Below are positions 7,519 through 15,191 of a stretch of 15,191 nt of DNA, one piece after another; position 1 is the first letter of the stretch, and each line of letters begins with the position of its first letter. A program made the position numbers and the translations under genes. The stretch spans positions 1 to 15,191 of the forward strand of contig JASLMY010000110.1 of NCBI GenBank assembly GCA_030746295.1, given 5' to 3'. This stretch comes from Alphaproteobacteria bacterium. Its GTDB lineage: Bacteria > Pseudomonadota > Alphaproteobacteria > GCA-2731375. The notes under the pieces were generated by a model. The model did no database searches. It was given only the letters and a program-made list of their open reading frames with translations, and was not told the origin of the DNA.

Positions 7519-8250
7519 ATGAGACCTCCCTTGCTGGTCGCCCTGGTCCTGATGGCCGCGACGGGCCAAGCTTTGGCGAGCGCTACCGAGGATATCAACG
7601 CCGGCTATGATGCCTTCCAGCGCGGCGACCACACGCTTGCCATCGACTTCTATACCCGCGGCATCGAGTCCGGCGAGCTGACCGAGCAGCAACTGGCCGT
7701 TGCCTACGGCAACCGTTGCAGCACTTACTACACGATGCGGAGCTTCGAGCGTGCCGCCCTCGACTGCGCCACCGCGGTCGAGCTCGATGCGAACGACGCG
7801 GTCGCCCACAACCTTCTCGGCACCGTCCATACGGCGCAGGAGAACTACGAGGGTGCGATCGTGAGCTTCGACAAGGCGATCGAGCTCGATCCCGACTACG
7901 CGGCGGCGTACAACAACCGCGGTCTCGTGCGGCGAAGCATGCGCAAGGTCGAGAAGGCGATCGAGGACTTCGCGACGGCGATCTGGCTGAAGCCGGATTT
8001 CGCCGAGGCGTACCTCAATCGCGGCGAGACCTATCGTCGGGAACGCCTCTACGATCGCGCTATCGCCGACTTCGGTACCGCGATCGGCCTCGACCCCAAC
8101 TATCCCAACCCTTATATCGGCAGAGGTGCCGCCTATCAGGCGACCGGCCGCAAGAACAAGGCCGTCGCCGACTATAGGAAGGCGCGGGCGCTGTCACCCG
8201 ACGATCCGTTCCTGAAGCGGAAGATGCGCGAAGTGGGGCTCTTGAAGTAG
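7519..8250 (+). CDS. Exported tetratricopeptide-repeat protein
   Basis: A 243-residue protein with an N-terminal signal peptide (RPP, then hydrophobic LLVALVLMAATG, with likely cleavage after ALA at 18-20), followed almost entirely by TPR units. Repeats are visible at about 24-52, 60-93, 94-127, 128-161, 162-195 and 196-229, with typical A-Y-N-R-G and A-I-x-D-F-x-x-A-I-x-L-x-P-x patterns. TPR solenoids bind proteins or peptides, so this is likely a periplasmic or envelope scaffold, but the partner is unknown. A strong ribosome-binding site TAGGAGG (7504-7510) lies 8 nt before the ATG. It converges with msrP, 33 bp apart at the stops. A small hairpin in that gap (8262-8275) has no U-run. Confidence 0.9.
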   Translation: MRPPLLVALVLMAATGQALASATEDINAGYDAFQRGDHTLAIDFYTRGIESGELTEQQLAVAYGNRCSTYYTMRSFERAALDCATAVELDANDAVAHNLLGTVHTAQENYEGAIVSFDKAIELDPDYAAAYNNRGLVRRSMRKVEKAIEDFATAIWLKPDFAEAYLNRGETYRRERLYDRAIADFGTAIGLDPNYPNPYIGRGAAYQATGRKNKAVADYRKARALSPDDPFLKRKMREVGLLK

Positions 8251-8283
8251 GCCAAACCGGGTCGGCGACAGCCGAGACGAGCG

Positions 8284-9252
8284 TTAGCGGAACAGGCGGT
8301 CGCCGAGCTTCATGCCGGCGTAAAGCTGGGCCACGAACTCCCCATAGCCGTTGTAGATGTGGGTCCGGGTCCGGTCGCTGGTGCCGATCAGCTTCTCCGT
8401 CGCCTGGCTCCACCGGGGATGCGCCACGTCCGGGTTGACGTTGGCCCAAAAGCCGTACTCCTTGGGCTGCACCTCCTCCCAGAAGGTCTTCGGCCGCTTC
8501 TCCGTGAAGCGGAAGAGGACGATCGACTTGACCGACTTGAAGCCGTATTTCCAGGGCACCGCCAGGCGCAAGGGCGCGCCGAATTGCTTTGCCATCGGTT
8601 TGCCGTAGACGCCGGTGACGAGAAAGGCGAGCTCATTCGCCGCCTCGGCGATGGTCAGGCCCTCGACATAAGGCCAGGGGTACCAGAACTGCTTTTGGCC
8701 TGGCGCGACCTCGGGGTTGAGGAAGGTCTGCATCTCGACATATTTGGCCGAGCCGAGCGGGCGCGCGAGGTCCAACAGCGCCCGCAACGGAAAGCCGGTC
8801 CAGGGCACGGTCATGGACCAGGCCTCGACGCAGCGATGTCGGTAGAGCCGCTCCTCGAGCGGCATCATCCGGATCAGCCGGTCGAAATCGATGGTCTGCT
8901 CTTTCTCGACGAGGCCGTCGATGCGCACCGTCCAGGGCCGGATCGGCAGCGCCTGGGCGGCATCGGCGATGCGCTTGTGGGAGCCGAATTCGTAAAAGTT
9001 GTTGTAGGTGCTGGAGACGCTCTCCTTGGTCAGCTCCCGCGAAACGCGGTAGCGCAGATTGCGCATCGCCGGATAGAGGTTCGCTGTCGGATCACCCGCC
9101 GCGGCCCGTGCCACGCCGGCGGCACCAGGCACCGCCAAGGCACCGAGCGCCAGGCCAGAGGCACCCAAGAACCGGCGCCGGTCGAGAAAGACGGCTTCGG
9201 GCGTTGCCGCCGCGTCCGGCAGTTCCCAGCCGGCCCAATTCTTGATCAGCAT
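8284..9252 (-). CDS. msrP: Protein-methionine-sulfoxide reductase catalytic subunit MsrP (YedY)
   Basis: A periplasmic molybdopterin enzyme that repairs oxidised methionine in envelope proteins, fed with electrons by the membrane haem protein MsrQ. The 322-residue product begins with a twin-arginine signal: DRRRFLGASG at 24-33, a hydrophobic stretch, and a likely cleavage after AGVARAA (about 45-51). The mature part contains NLYPAMRN, the NNFYEFGSHK stretch, and C141 within YRHRCVEAWSM, the expected Mo ligand. Later come YPWPYVEGLTIAEA, GKPMAKQFGAPLRLAVPWKYGFKS in two adjacent blocks, and an end RWSQATEKLIG, all typical. ATG 9252 is chosen over an upstream in-frame start at 9327 because the family begins shortly before the RR motif. 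No msrQ lies on either side here. Confidence 0.94.
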   Translation of the reverse strand: MLIKNWAGWELPDAAATPEAVFLDRRRFLGASGLALGALAVPGAAGVARAAAGDPTANLYPAMRNLRYRVSRELTKESVSSTYNNFYEFGSHKRIADAAQALPIRPWTVRIDGLVEKEQTIDFDRLIRMMPLEERLYRHRCVEAWSMTVPWTGFPLRALLDLARPLGSAKYVEMQTFLNPEVAPGQKQFWYPWPYVEGLTIAEAANELAFLVTGVYGKPMAKQFGAPLRLAVPWKYGFKSVKSIVLFRFTEKRPKTFWEEVQPKEYGFWANVNPDVAHPRWSQATEKLIGTSDRTRTHIYNGYGEFVAQLYAGMKLGDRLFR

Positions 9253-9343
9253 CGTCGGTCCCCCATGGCCACACCCAGGACCAAAGATGGCTCGGTCGGG
9301 CACAGCCGACAAGGGCGGCGGCGTCACGGGTTGGCGAGAAAGA

Positions 9344-9359
9344 TCACAAATCCGTCACA
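9344..9359. promoter_or_regulatory. TCACA direct repeats upstream of msrP
   Basis: TCACA occurs at 9344-9348 and 9355-9359, start-to-start 11 bp, about one helical turn, roughly 92-107 bp upstream of the msrP start. Such phased half-sites are usual for OmpR/PhoB-type response regulators, and E. coli msrPQ is controlled by a two-component system. The evidence here is only the spacing. Confidence 0.2.
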
Positions 9360-9406
9360 CATGATAGGCGCTGCCGACACTTAGTCCCACCGCGGTCTTG
9401 CCGATC

Positions 9407-9433
9407 GGGGCGGCTGCTCGATCCGGCCGCCCC
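9407..9433 (-). terminator. Hairpin after the EF-G-like gene, U-run absent
   Basis: On the minus strand GGGGCGGC (9433-9426) pairs with GCCGCCCC (9414-9407), a perfect 8-bp stem over an 11-nt loop, six bases after the EF-G-like stop. No run of T follows, so it is either a Rho-dependent or stabilising 3' structure rather than a classical terminator. Confidence 0.4.
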
Positions 9434-9438
9434 TCGCT

Positions 9439-11469
9439 TCAGGCGGCCTGCTCTTCGTCGCGCTCCGAGATCACCTGGTCGGCCAGTCGGCCGGTCAGTT
9501 CCTGCAGGCGGTCGAAATCCGCTTTGAAAGTGGCGACGCCCTGGGTCAGCGAGCGCAGCTCGACGATGATGTCGTGCATCTCGGATTCCGGCATGCTGGC
9601 GTTGACCACGTCCCAGCCGGTCCAGCCGGGACGAGCATCGAAGCCCAGGACCTGTCCCCGGCGTCCGCTGATCACTTGATTGACCTTCGGCGTGAACTCC
9701 GAAGGCACCATCACCTGGACATTGAGGAACGGCTCCAACAGCACGGGGCTGCATTTCGGCATGCCCTCGGACATGGCGATGCGGCCGGCGGTCTTGAAGG
9801 CGATCTCCGAGCTGTCGACGGCGTGATGCTGGCCGTCGTAAAGCTCGACGAAGACGTCGACCACCGGGAAGCCGAGCGGGCCTCGGACGAGATACTCCTT
9901 GACCCCGTTCTCGACGGCGGGGATGTACTGTCGCGGCACGACGCCGCCGACGATCGAGTTCTTGAACTCGAAGCCGGTGCCGCGCGGCAGCGGCTTGATC
10001 GACAGATGGACGTCGCCGAACTGGCCGTGGCCGCCGCTCTGCTTCTTGTGGCGGCCGTGCTGCTCGACGCTCTTGCGGATCGCCTCCTTGTAGGGGACAC
10101 GCGGCCGCCGCGAGTTGACGGCGAGGCCGTATTTGTTCCGCAGACGGTCGGCGGCCAGCCTCAGGTGGATGTCGCCCTGGCCACGCAGCACCAGCTCGTG
10201 TGTCGCCTCGACCTGCTCGTAGATGGTCGAGGGGTCCTCGTCGACGAGGCGGGCCAGCGCGCCCGACAGCTTGACCTCGTCGTCGCGCTTCTCGGCATTG
10301 ATGGCGAGCGAGAAGACCGGCGTCAGAAGGTCCGCTGCGGGCAGCGCCGGCGGCTCCTTGCCGTCGGTCAGGACCTGGCCGGTATTCGCCGAGTCGAGCC
10401 TGGCCAAGCCTACGACCTCGCCCGCGCCCGCTTCGGCGATCTTCTCGGTGTTGTGACCGAGCATGCGGAAGAGTCCGGCGACGCGCTCGCCATTGAGCGT
10501 CATGCCGTCCTTGACCGACCCCGACCAAACGCGAGAGATCGACAGCTTGCCGGCATGCTGGGTGTGGTAGGTCTTGAGGACCTGGGCGACGACACTGCCG
10601 TCCGCCGGTGCTCCGACCCGCGCCGCGCTCTCCGAGGCGGCAGGCACTTCGTGTCGCAGGAACTTCAAGAGCCGCCGGACACCGTGGTCGAGCTCGCCGG
10701 CGCCGACCAGCACCGGGACGATCAGCCCCTGCTGGAAGTCGCGGGTCAGGTTGGAATAGACCTCTTCCTTCTCTGGGGGCACGTCCTCCAAGACCTTTTC
10801 CATCAGGTCGTCGTCGAAGTCGGCCAAGGTCTCCAACATCTCGTAACGCGCCGTCTCCAACTCGTCGCCGGCTTCGCCCGGCGGCTCGATTTGCTCGGAG
10901 GCGGCATTGGCCTTGTAGGAGAAGGCGCGGCCGCTCGGCAGGTCGATATAGCCGCCGACCGCCTCGCCGTTCCTGAGCGGCATGTGGCGCAGAACCAGGG
11001 GTGCCGCGCTCATCTGGCCGATCGCCTGGAGCACCGAGGAGATATCTTCAGGCCCCTTGTCCATCTTGTTGAGAAACAAGAGGCGCGGCAGTCCGCGGTT
11101 TTCCAGTGCCTTGAAAATCGGAGCCAGCGCCAGCGCCTTGTCGGCGTCGGGCTCGGCCACGACGACGGCGGCATCGACGCCGACAAGGATGTTCAGCGTC
11201 TCCTGCAACAGCTCGACAGAGCCGGGGCAGTCGAGGAAGGTGAGCTGATCGTCGAGGAACTTGGTCGAGGCGACGTTGACCTCGGTGCTCATGTTGCGCT
11301 CGCGCGCCTCCTGGGCGCTATCGCCGACGGTATTTCCGGCCGTCACCTCACCTTTGCGGCCGATGGCATCGGTGACGAACAGCATGCTTTCGAGGAGCGT
11401 CGTCTTGCCGCTGGTATACGGACCGACGACGGCGATGCTCCTGGGTCCAGTGGGTTTCGAATCAGTCAT
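9439..11469 (-). CDS. Elongation factor G-like GTPase (EF-G2 type)
   Basis: A 676-residue paralogue of EF-G with all domains: GTPase (about 9-260), domain II (about 285-370, VAQVLKTYHTQHAGKLSISR), domain III, domain IV (from VNSRRPRVPYKEAIRK) and domain V (EPFLNVQVMVPSE onward). The P-loop GPYTSGKT (16-23) and NKMD (134-137) are intact. The G3 motif is DCPGS (80-84) where translational GTPases have DTPGH, so the catalytic His is Ser, and switch I reads RNMSTEVNV instead of RGITI. This matches the EF-G-like subfamily which, as I recall for mycobacterial EF-G2, binds nucleotide but lacks ribosome-dependent GTPase. Its role is unknown; it is not the main EF-G, since no rpsL, rpsG or tuf is near. 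It follows the two PanE-like genes after 109 bp on the same strand. The ribosome-binding site is weak. Confidence 0.88.
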   Translation of the reverse strand: MTDSKPTGPRSIAVVGPYTSGKTTLLESMLFVTDAIGRKGEVTAGNTVGDSAQEARERNMSTEVNVASTKFLDDQLTFLDCPGSVELLQETLNILVGVDAAVVVAEPDADKALALAPIFKALENRGLPRLLFLNKMDKGPEDISSVLQAIGQMSAAPLVLRHMPLRNGEAVGGYIDLPSGRAFSYKANAASEQIEPPGEAGDELETARYEMLETLADFDDDLMEKVLEDVPPEKEEVYSNLTRDFQQGLIVPVLVGAGELDHGVRRLLKFLRHEVPAASESAARVGAPADGSVVAQVLKTYHTQHAGKLSISRVWSGSVKDGMTLNGERVAGLFRMLGHNTEKIAEAGAGEVVGLARLDSANTGQVLTDGKEPPALPAADLLTPVFSLAINAEKRDDEVKLSGALARLVDEDPSTIYEQVEATHELVLRGQGDIHLRLAADRLRNKYGLAVNSRRPRVPYKEAIRKSVEQHGRHKKQSGGHGQFGDVHLSIKPLPRGTGFEFKNSIVGGVVPRQYIPAVENGVKEYLVRGPLGFPVVDVFVELYDGQHHAVDSSEIAFKTAGRIAMSEGMPKCSPVLLEPFLNVQVMVPSEFTPKVNQVISGRRGQVLGFDARPGWTGWDVVNASMPESEMHDIIVELRSLTQGVATFKADFDRLQELTGRLADQVISERDEEQAA

Positions 11470-11578
11470 GTTTCGCTCGCTTTAAAGGCGTTGTCCCGAG
11501 TCCAGGGCGGGTCTGGGCCCGCTTGCTGACCCTATGTTTCAGCACTCCGCAAGGTGGCGCAAGGGGTCAAGCGGCATT

Positions 11579-12502
11579 TCAGCCGGGGCGGCCTTCCGCG
11601 AAGGGCTTGAGGGCCGCCCAGGCGGCCCGGTGGATCGGCACGGGCACGCCGAGCGCGTCGCCGAGACGGGCGATGTGGCCGGAGAGATGCGCCACCTCCA
11701 ACCGGCGTTCGGCCTTGAGGTCGTTGTGCATCGAATTCGTGAGGTCGGGCTGAAAGCCCCGGGCGGCGGCCATCGTGCGCGGGATCAAATCGGCGTCGAG
11801 GTCGATGCCCTTCGCCGTCGCCACCGCCACGGCCTCGACCATCGCGGCTTCAACGAGGGGGCGGAGCTCCGGATGCCGATAGACGTGATAGAGGTTGAGC
11901 CGCGACAACGTGGAGATTGCTGCGTTGGAGGCTAGTTGAGCGAACTTGCTCCAGATCTCCTTCTCGATCTCTGTAGAGAGCTTGGCCTCGATGCCGGCCC
12001 GCGCGCAGGCCTCGGCGAAGCGACGGGCTCGGGCGCTCCGGCTGCCGTCGCTCTCGCCGAAGACGATGCCGCTCTTCTCGCTGATGCAGCGGACGACGCC
12101 GGGCTCGGCGACATGGGCGTAGAGCCAGGCCGCACCCGGCAAGATCCGGTCGGCGGCGACGAAGCCGGCCAGTCGTTCGGCGCTGTCGACACCGTTCTGC
12201 AATGGTACCAGGATCGTCTCTGAGCCGAGGAGGGGGGTCAGCAAGCCGGCCGCGGCCTCGGTGTCGTAAAGCTTGACGCAGAAGAGTACGACCTCGACCG
12301 GACCGATCTCCGCCGGGTCGTCGGTGGCCCGGGTCGGCGCCAGGTGGATGTCGCGCTGTCGGTCGGAGACCCGAAGGCCCTCGACCCGCATCGCCTCCAG
12401 ATGGGCGCCTCGGGCGATGAAGCCGACATCCTCGCCGGCCGCCGCCAAGAGGCCGCCATAGTAGCCGCCGACCCCGCCGGCACCGACGACGGCAATCCTC
12501 AT
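11579..12502 (-). CDS. Ketopantoate reductase (PanE/ApbA) family protein, second of a tandem pair
   Basis: A 307-residue NADPH-dependent reductase. It has the Rossmann start MRIAVVGAGGVGGYYG, IARGAHL (29-35), LQNGVDS with N103 (E. coli N98), IWSKFAQL with catalytic K186 (E. coli K176), and RLEVAHLSG with E269 (E. coli E256). The Asn that follows the Lys in E. coli PanE (N180) is Leu here. Ketopantoate to pantoate is therefore possible but not assured. The ATG overlaps the previous gene's TGA in ATGA (12499-12502), so translation is probably coupled. The same frame is open upstream to 13282, but that part lies inside the first paralogue in another frame and is a shadow. It is strikingly similar to its neighbour along the whole length, pointing to tandem duplication. 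Confidence 0.88.
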   Translation of the reverse strand: MRIAVVGAGGVGGYYGGLLAAAGEDVGFIARGAHLEAMRVEGLRVSDRQRDIHLAPTRATDDPAEIGPVEVVLFCVKLYDTEAAAGLLTPLLGSETILVPLQNGVDSAERLAGFVAADRILPGAAWLYAHVAEPGVVRCISEKSGIVFGESDGSRSARARRFAEACARAGIEAKLSTEIEKEIWSKFAQLASNAAISTLSRLNLYHVYRHPELRPLVEAAMVEAVAVATAKGIDLDADLIPRTMAAARGFQPDLTNSMHNDLKAERRLEVAHLSGHIARLGDALGVPVPIHRAAWAALKPFAEGRPG

Positions 12503-13458
12503 CCCGCCTCCCCGACCGGGCTCGGACCGCCTCGCTCGGCCGGCAGCGGCCCTTCGGCCCAGGGTTTTAGGGCGGCGTGGATCACACGGTGCGTCGGGGT
12601 CTCGAGCCCGAGCTCGCGGCCGAGCCGGACGACGGCACCGGAGAGCCCCTCGAGCTCGAGCCGACCGCCCTTCTCCAAGTCCATCAGCATCGAGGACTTG
12701 CCCTCGTATGGGAATTCCTCCAAGAGCCGCATCGTCTCGGCCTGCACGCCGGCCATGTCGATCCCCTTGGCGGCGGCTACGGCCACGACCTCGGCGACGG
12801 CGTCCTCGAACAGGCGGCGCATGTTGGGGTCCTCGCGCACCGGCCCGGCGGCCCGGCGCGTCAGCGTGGTGACGCCGGCCATCGGCGCCAGCATGGCGAA
12901 TTTGCCCCAGATCACCGCGCGGATGTCCTCGCTGAGGGTGGCGTCGATCCCGGCGGCGAGGGCCACCTCGTGAAAGGCCTTCAGGCGCTCGCTCGTACTG
13001 CCGTCGATCTCGCCATAGGCAATGCGGGCGAAAGCGGAATGGTGGCGGATGACGCCCGGGGCGGCGATCCCGGCCGATATCCAGGCAGCACCACCAGCGA
13101 CGTGCGCCGGTCCCAGGACCGCGGCCAGGCGATCCTCGGAATCGACGCCGTTCAGAAGCGAGATCGCCACGGTATCGGGGCCGAGCAGCGGTTTTGCCAG
13201 CGCCCCGGCGCTCTCGACATCCCAGAGCTTGGTGGCGAAGAGGACGATGTCGACGGGGCCGATCTCGGCCGGATCCTCGCATGCTCGGGCGGGCTGCAGA
13301 TGGACGTCGCCGAGCCCGCTCTCGACCTCGAGCCCGCTCTCGCGGATCGCCGCCAAGTGGGCGCCGCGGGCAATGAAGCCGACATCTGCACCACTCTCGG
13401 CAAGGCGGGCACCGAAGTAGCCGCCGACGCCACCCGCTCCCATCACCGCGATTCGCAT
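12499..13458 (-). CDS. Ketopantoate reductase (PanE/ApbA) family protein, first of a tandem pair
   Basis: A 319-residue paralogue of the gene after it. It begins MRIAVMGAGGVGGYFGARLA with the NADPH glycine loop, then IARGAHL (29-35), LLNGVDS with N103, IWGKFAML with the presumed catalytic K186, and RLELEGLSG with E268. The residue matching E. coli PanE N180 is Leu190, as in the second copy. A short Pro/Gly-rich tail (about 303-319) is absent from the paralogue. The start lies 26 bp after the aminotransferase stop, with GGGGG (13470-13466) as a possible ribosome-binding site, so the three genes are likely one operon. E. coli PanE makes pantoate for pantothenate; other members of this broad family reduce other 2-oxoacids. 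Confidence 0.88.
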   Translation of the reverse strand: MRIAVMGAGGVGGYFGARLAESGADVGFIARGAHLAAIRESGLEVESGLGDVHLQPARACEDPAEIGPVDIVLFATKLWDVESAGALAKPLLGPDTVAISLLNGVDSEDRLAAVLGPAHVAGGAAWISAGIAAPGVIRHHSAFARIAYGEIDGSTSERLKAFHEVALAAGIDATLSEDIRAVIWGKFAMLAPMAGVTTLTRRAAGPVREDPNMRRLFEDAVAEVVAVAAAKGIDMAGVQAETMRLLEEFPYEGKSSMLMDLEKGGRLELEGLSGAVVRLGRELGLETPTHRVIHAALKPWAEGPLPAERGGPSPVGEAG

Positions 13459-13471
13459 CGCGTCGGCCCCC

Positions 13472-14723
<1,252 letters not shown>

Positions 14724-14832
14724 CTATTGCGTTCCGCCGAACCTAGTCCCAGCCGCGTTTACGTGCAACGGTGAAGCCGGCTCCTGCGGCCCGGCCCTGA
14801 CGCCGCCGACGCCAGCGGTGAGAGGCGGCGAG

Positions 14833-15191
14833 ATGGCCATCGGGGAGGAGGCGAGCGAGTTGGAATTCGGCATCACGACCAGCAAGATCGACGAGATCGG
14901 CCTGATCGCCCACGCCGAGAACCTGGGCTATGATTTCTGCTGGGTCTCGGACAGCCAGATGATCCGCTCCAACCCCTGGGCGGTGCTGGCACTGGCGGCG
15001 CAACAGACCCGGACGATCCGCCTCGGCACCGGCGTCGCCGTGCCGGGGCTGCGACTGGCTCCGGTGACCGCCAACGCGATCGCCACCATCAACCGGCTGG
15101 CGCCGGGCCGCACCTTTCTCGGCATCGGCACCGGCAACACGGCGATGCGGGCGATGGGGCAGAAGCCGATGGGCATCAAGGCTTTCGGCGA
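14833..15191 (+). CDS. LLM-class flavin-dependent oxidoreductase, N-terminal part (cut by window end)
   Basis: The first 119 residues of a bacterial-luciferase-like flavin oxidoreductase (TIM barrel using F420 or FMN) are present; the rest lies outside. The visible part has LEFGITTSKIDEIGLIAHA, the strand ending GYDFCWVSDSQM, RTIRLGTGVAVPG, the PVTANAIATINRLAPGR helix and FLGIGTGNT, all typical. It is often annotated as methylenetetrahydromethanopterin-reductase-like, but the substrate cannot be guessed. The start is uncertain: ATG 14833 has AGAGG (14821-14825) at 7 nt, whereas TTG 14860 has a stronger GGGGAGGAGG (14842-14851) at 8 nt and begins exactly where family similarity starts (LEFGI). 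It diverges from the aminotransferase across about 145 bp with no clear promoter pair. Confidence 0.88.
   Translation, partial: MAIGEEASELEFGITTSKIDEIGLIAHAENLGYDFCWVSDSQMIRSNPWAVLALAAQQTRTIRLGTGVAVPGLRLAPVTANAIATINRLAPGRTFLGIGTGNTAMRAMGQKPMGIKAFG
14842..14851 (+). promoter_or_regulatory. Strong ribosome-binding site favouring a TTG start at 14860
   Basis: GGGGAGGAGG lies 8 nt before TTG 14860, in frame with ATG 14833. If TTG is used the protein begins at the conserved LEFGI, nine residues shorter. In the longer form the site is simply coding sequence (GEEA). Confidence 0.45.

Noticed and set aside
8262..8275. Hairpin TCGGC-GACA-GCCGA as a bidirectional terminator between the TPR gene and msrP
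   Set aside because: The stem is only 5 bp and neither side has a T-run.
9574..11529. 651-residue open frame opposite the EF-G-like gene
   Set aside because: It mirrors a clear EF-G homologue, has no recognisable domain, and such long antisense frames are usual in GC-rich DNA.
12503..13282. Upstream extension that would make the second PanE-like protein 567 residues
   Set aside because: This part is Arg/Gly/Pro-rich, overlaps the first PanE-like gene in another frame, and similarity begins exactly at the MRIAVVGAGG start at 12502.

Overview
The window is a GC-rich stretch of an alphaproteobacterial chromosome. A Rhodospirillales-like or related lineage is my best guess, from gene content and order alone: carB then greA, an Lrp regulator divergent from an ELM1/DUF1022 gene, trxB followed by an LsrB/VtlR-like LysR regulator, and a class-I aspartate aminotransferase. 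Coding density is high. Real genes begin mostly with ATG, and most large open frames opposite or beside them are GC-rich shadows. I see no insertion-sequence transposase, prophage gene, CRISPR array, tRNA or rRNA.

Layout. 3-2272 (+): the C-terminal half of carB, then greA. 2283-2774 (-): an Lrp/AsnC regulator convergent with greA and divergent from an ELM1-family gene (2862-3860, +). 4065-6031 (+): trxB, then a LysR regulator. 6032-6467 has no protein gene but is dense in structure: a 27-nt dyad of LysR-box type, a run of six hairpins ending in an intrinsic terminator (candidate small RNA), and a 78-bp inverted repeat resembling a MITE or palindromic element. 6468-8250 (+): a TauD-type dioxygenase and a secreted TPR protein. 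8284-9252 (-): msrP, the periplasmic methionine-sulfoxide reductase, with no msrQ beside it. 9439-14687 (-): aspartate aminotransferase, two tandem ketopantoate-reductase paralogues overlapping at ATGA, and an EF-G-like GTPase, all in one direction. From 14833 (+) the start of an LLM flavin oxidoreductase runs off the right edge.

How the genes may work together. carB (arginine/pyrimidine) and greA (transcript cleavage) are housekeeping. TrxB, an LsrB-like LysR regulator (known in Rhizobiales for oxidative-stress and small-RNA control) and MsrP all touch thiol or sulfur redox, although MsrP is a separate unit. The aminotransferase and the two PanE-like reductases look co-transcribed. PanE makes pantoate, which joins beta-alanine (from aspartate) in pantothenate synthesis, but both paralogues differ from E. 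coli PanE at one active-site Asn, so their substrate is open.

The most interesting part is 6038-6290: an LTTR-like dyad just after the LysR gene, about 65 nt before the likely 5' end of a highly structured RNA with C-rich loops and a terminator. This looks like a LysR-controlled small RNA next to its regulator. It is a prediction from sequence structure only; no search or folding program was run.
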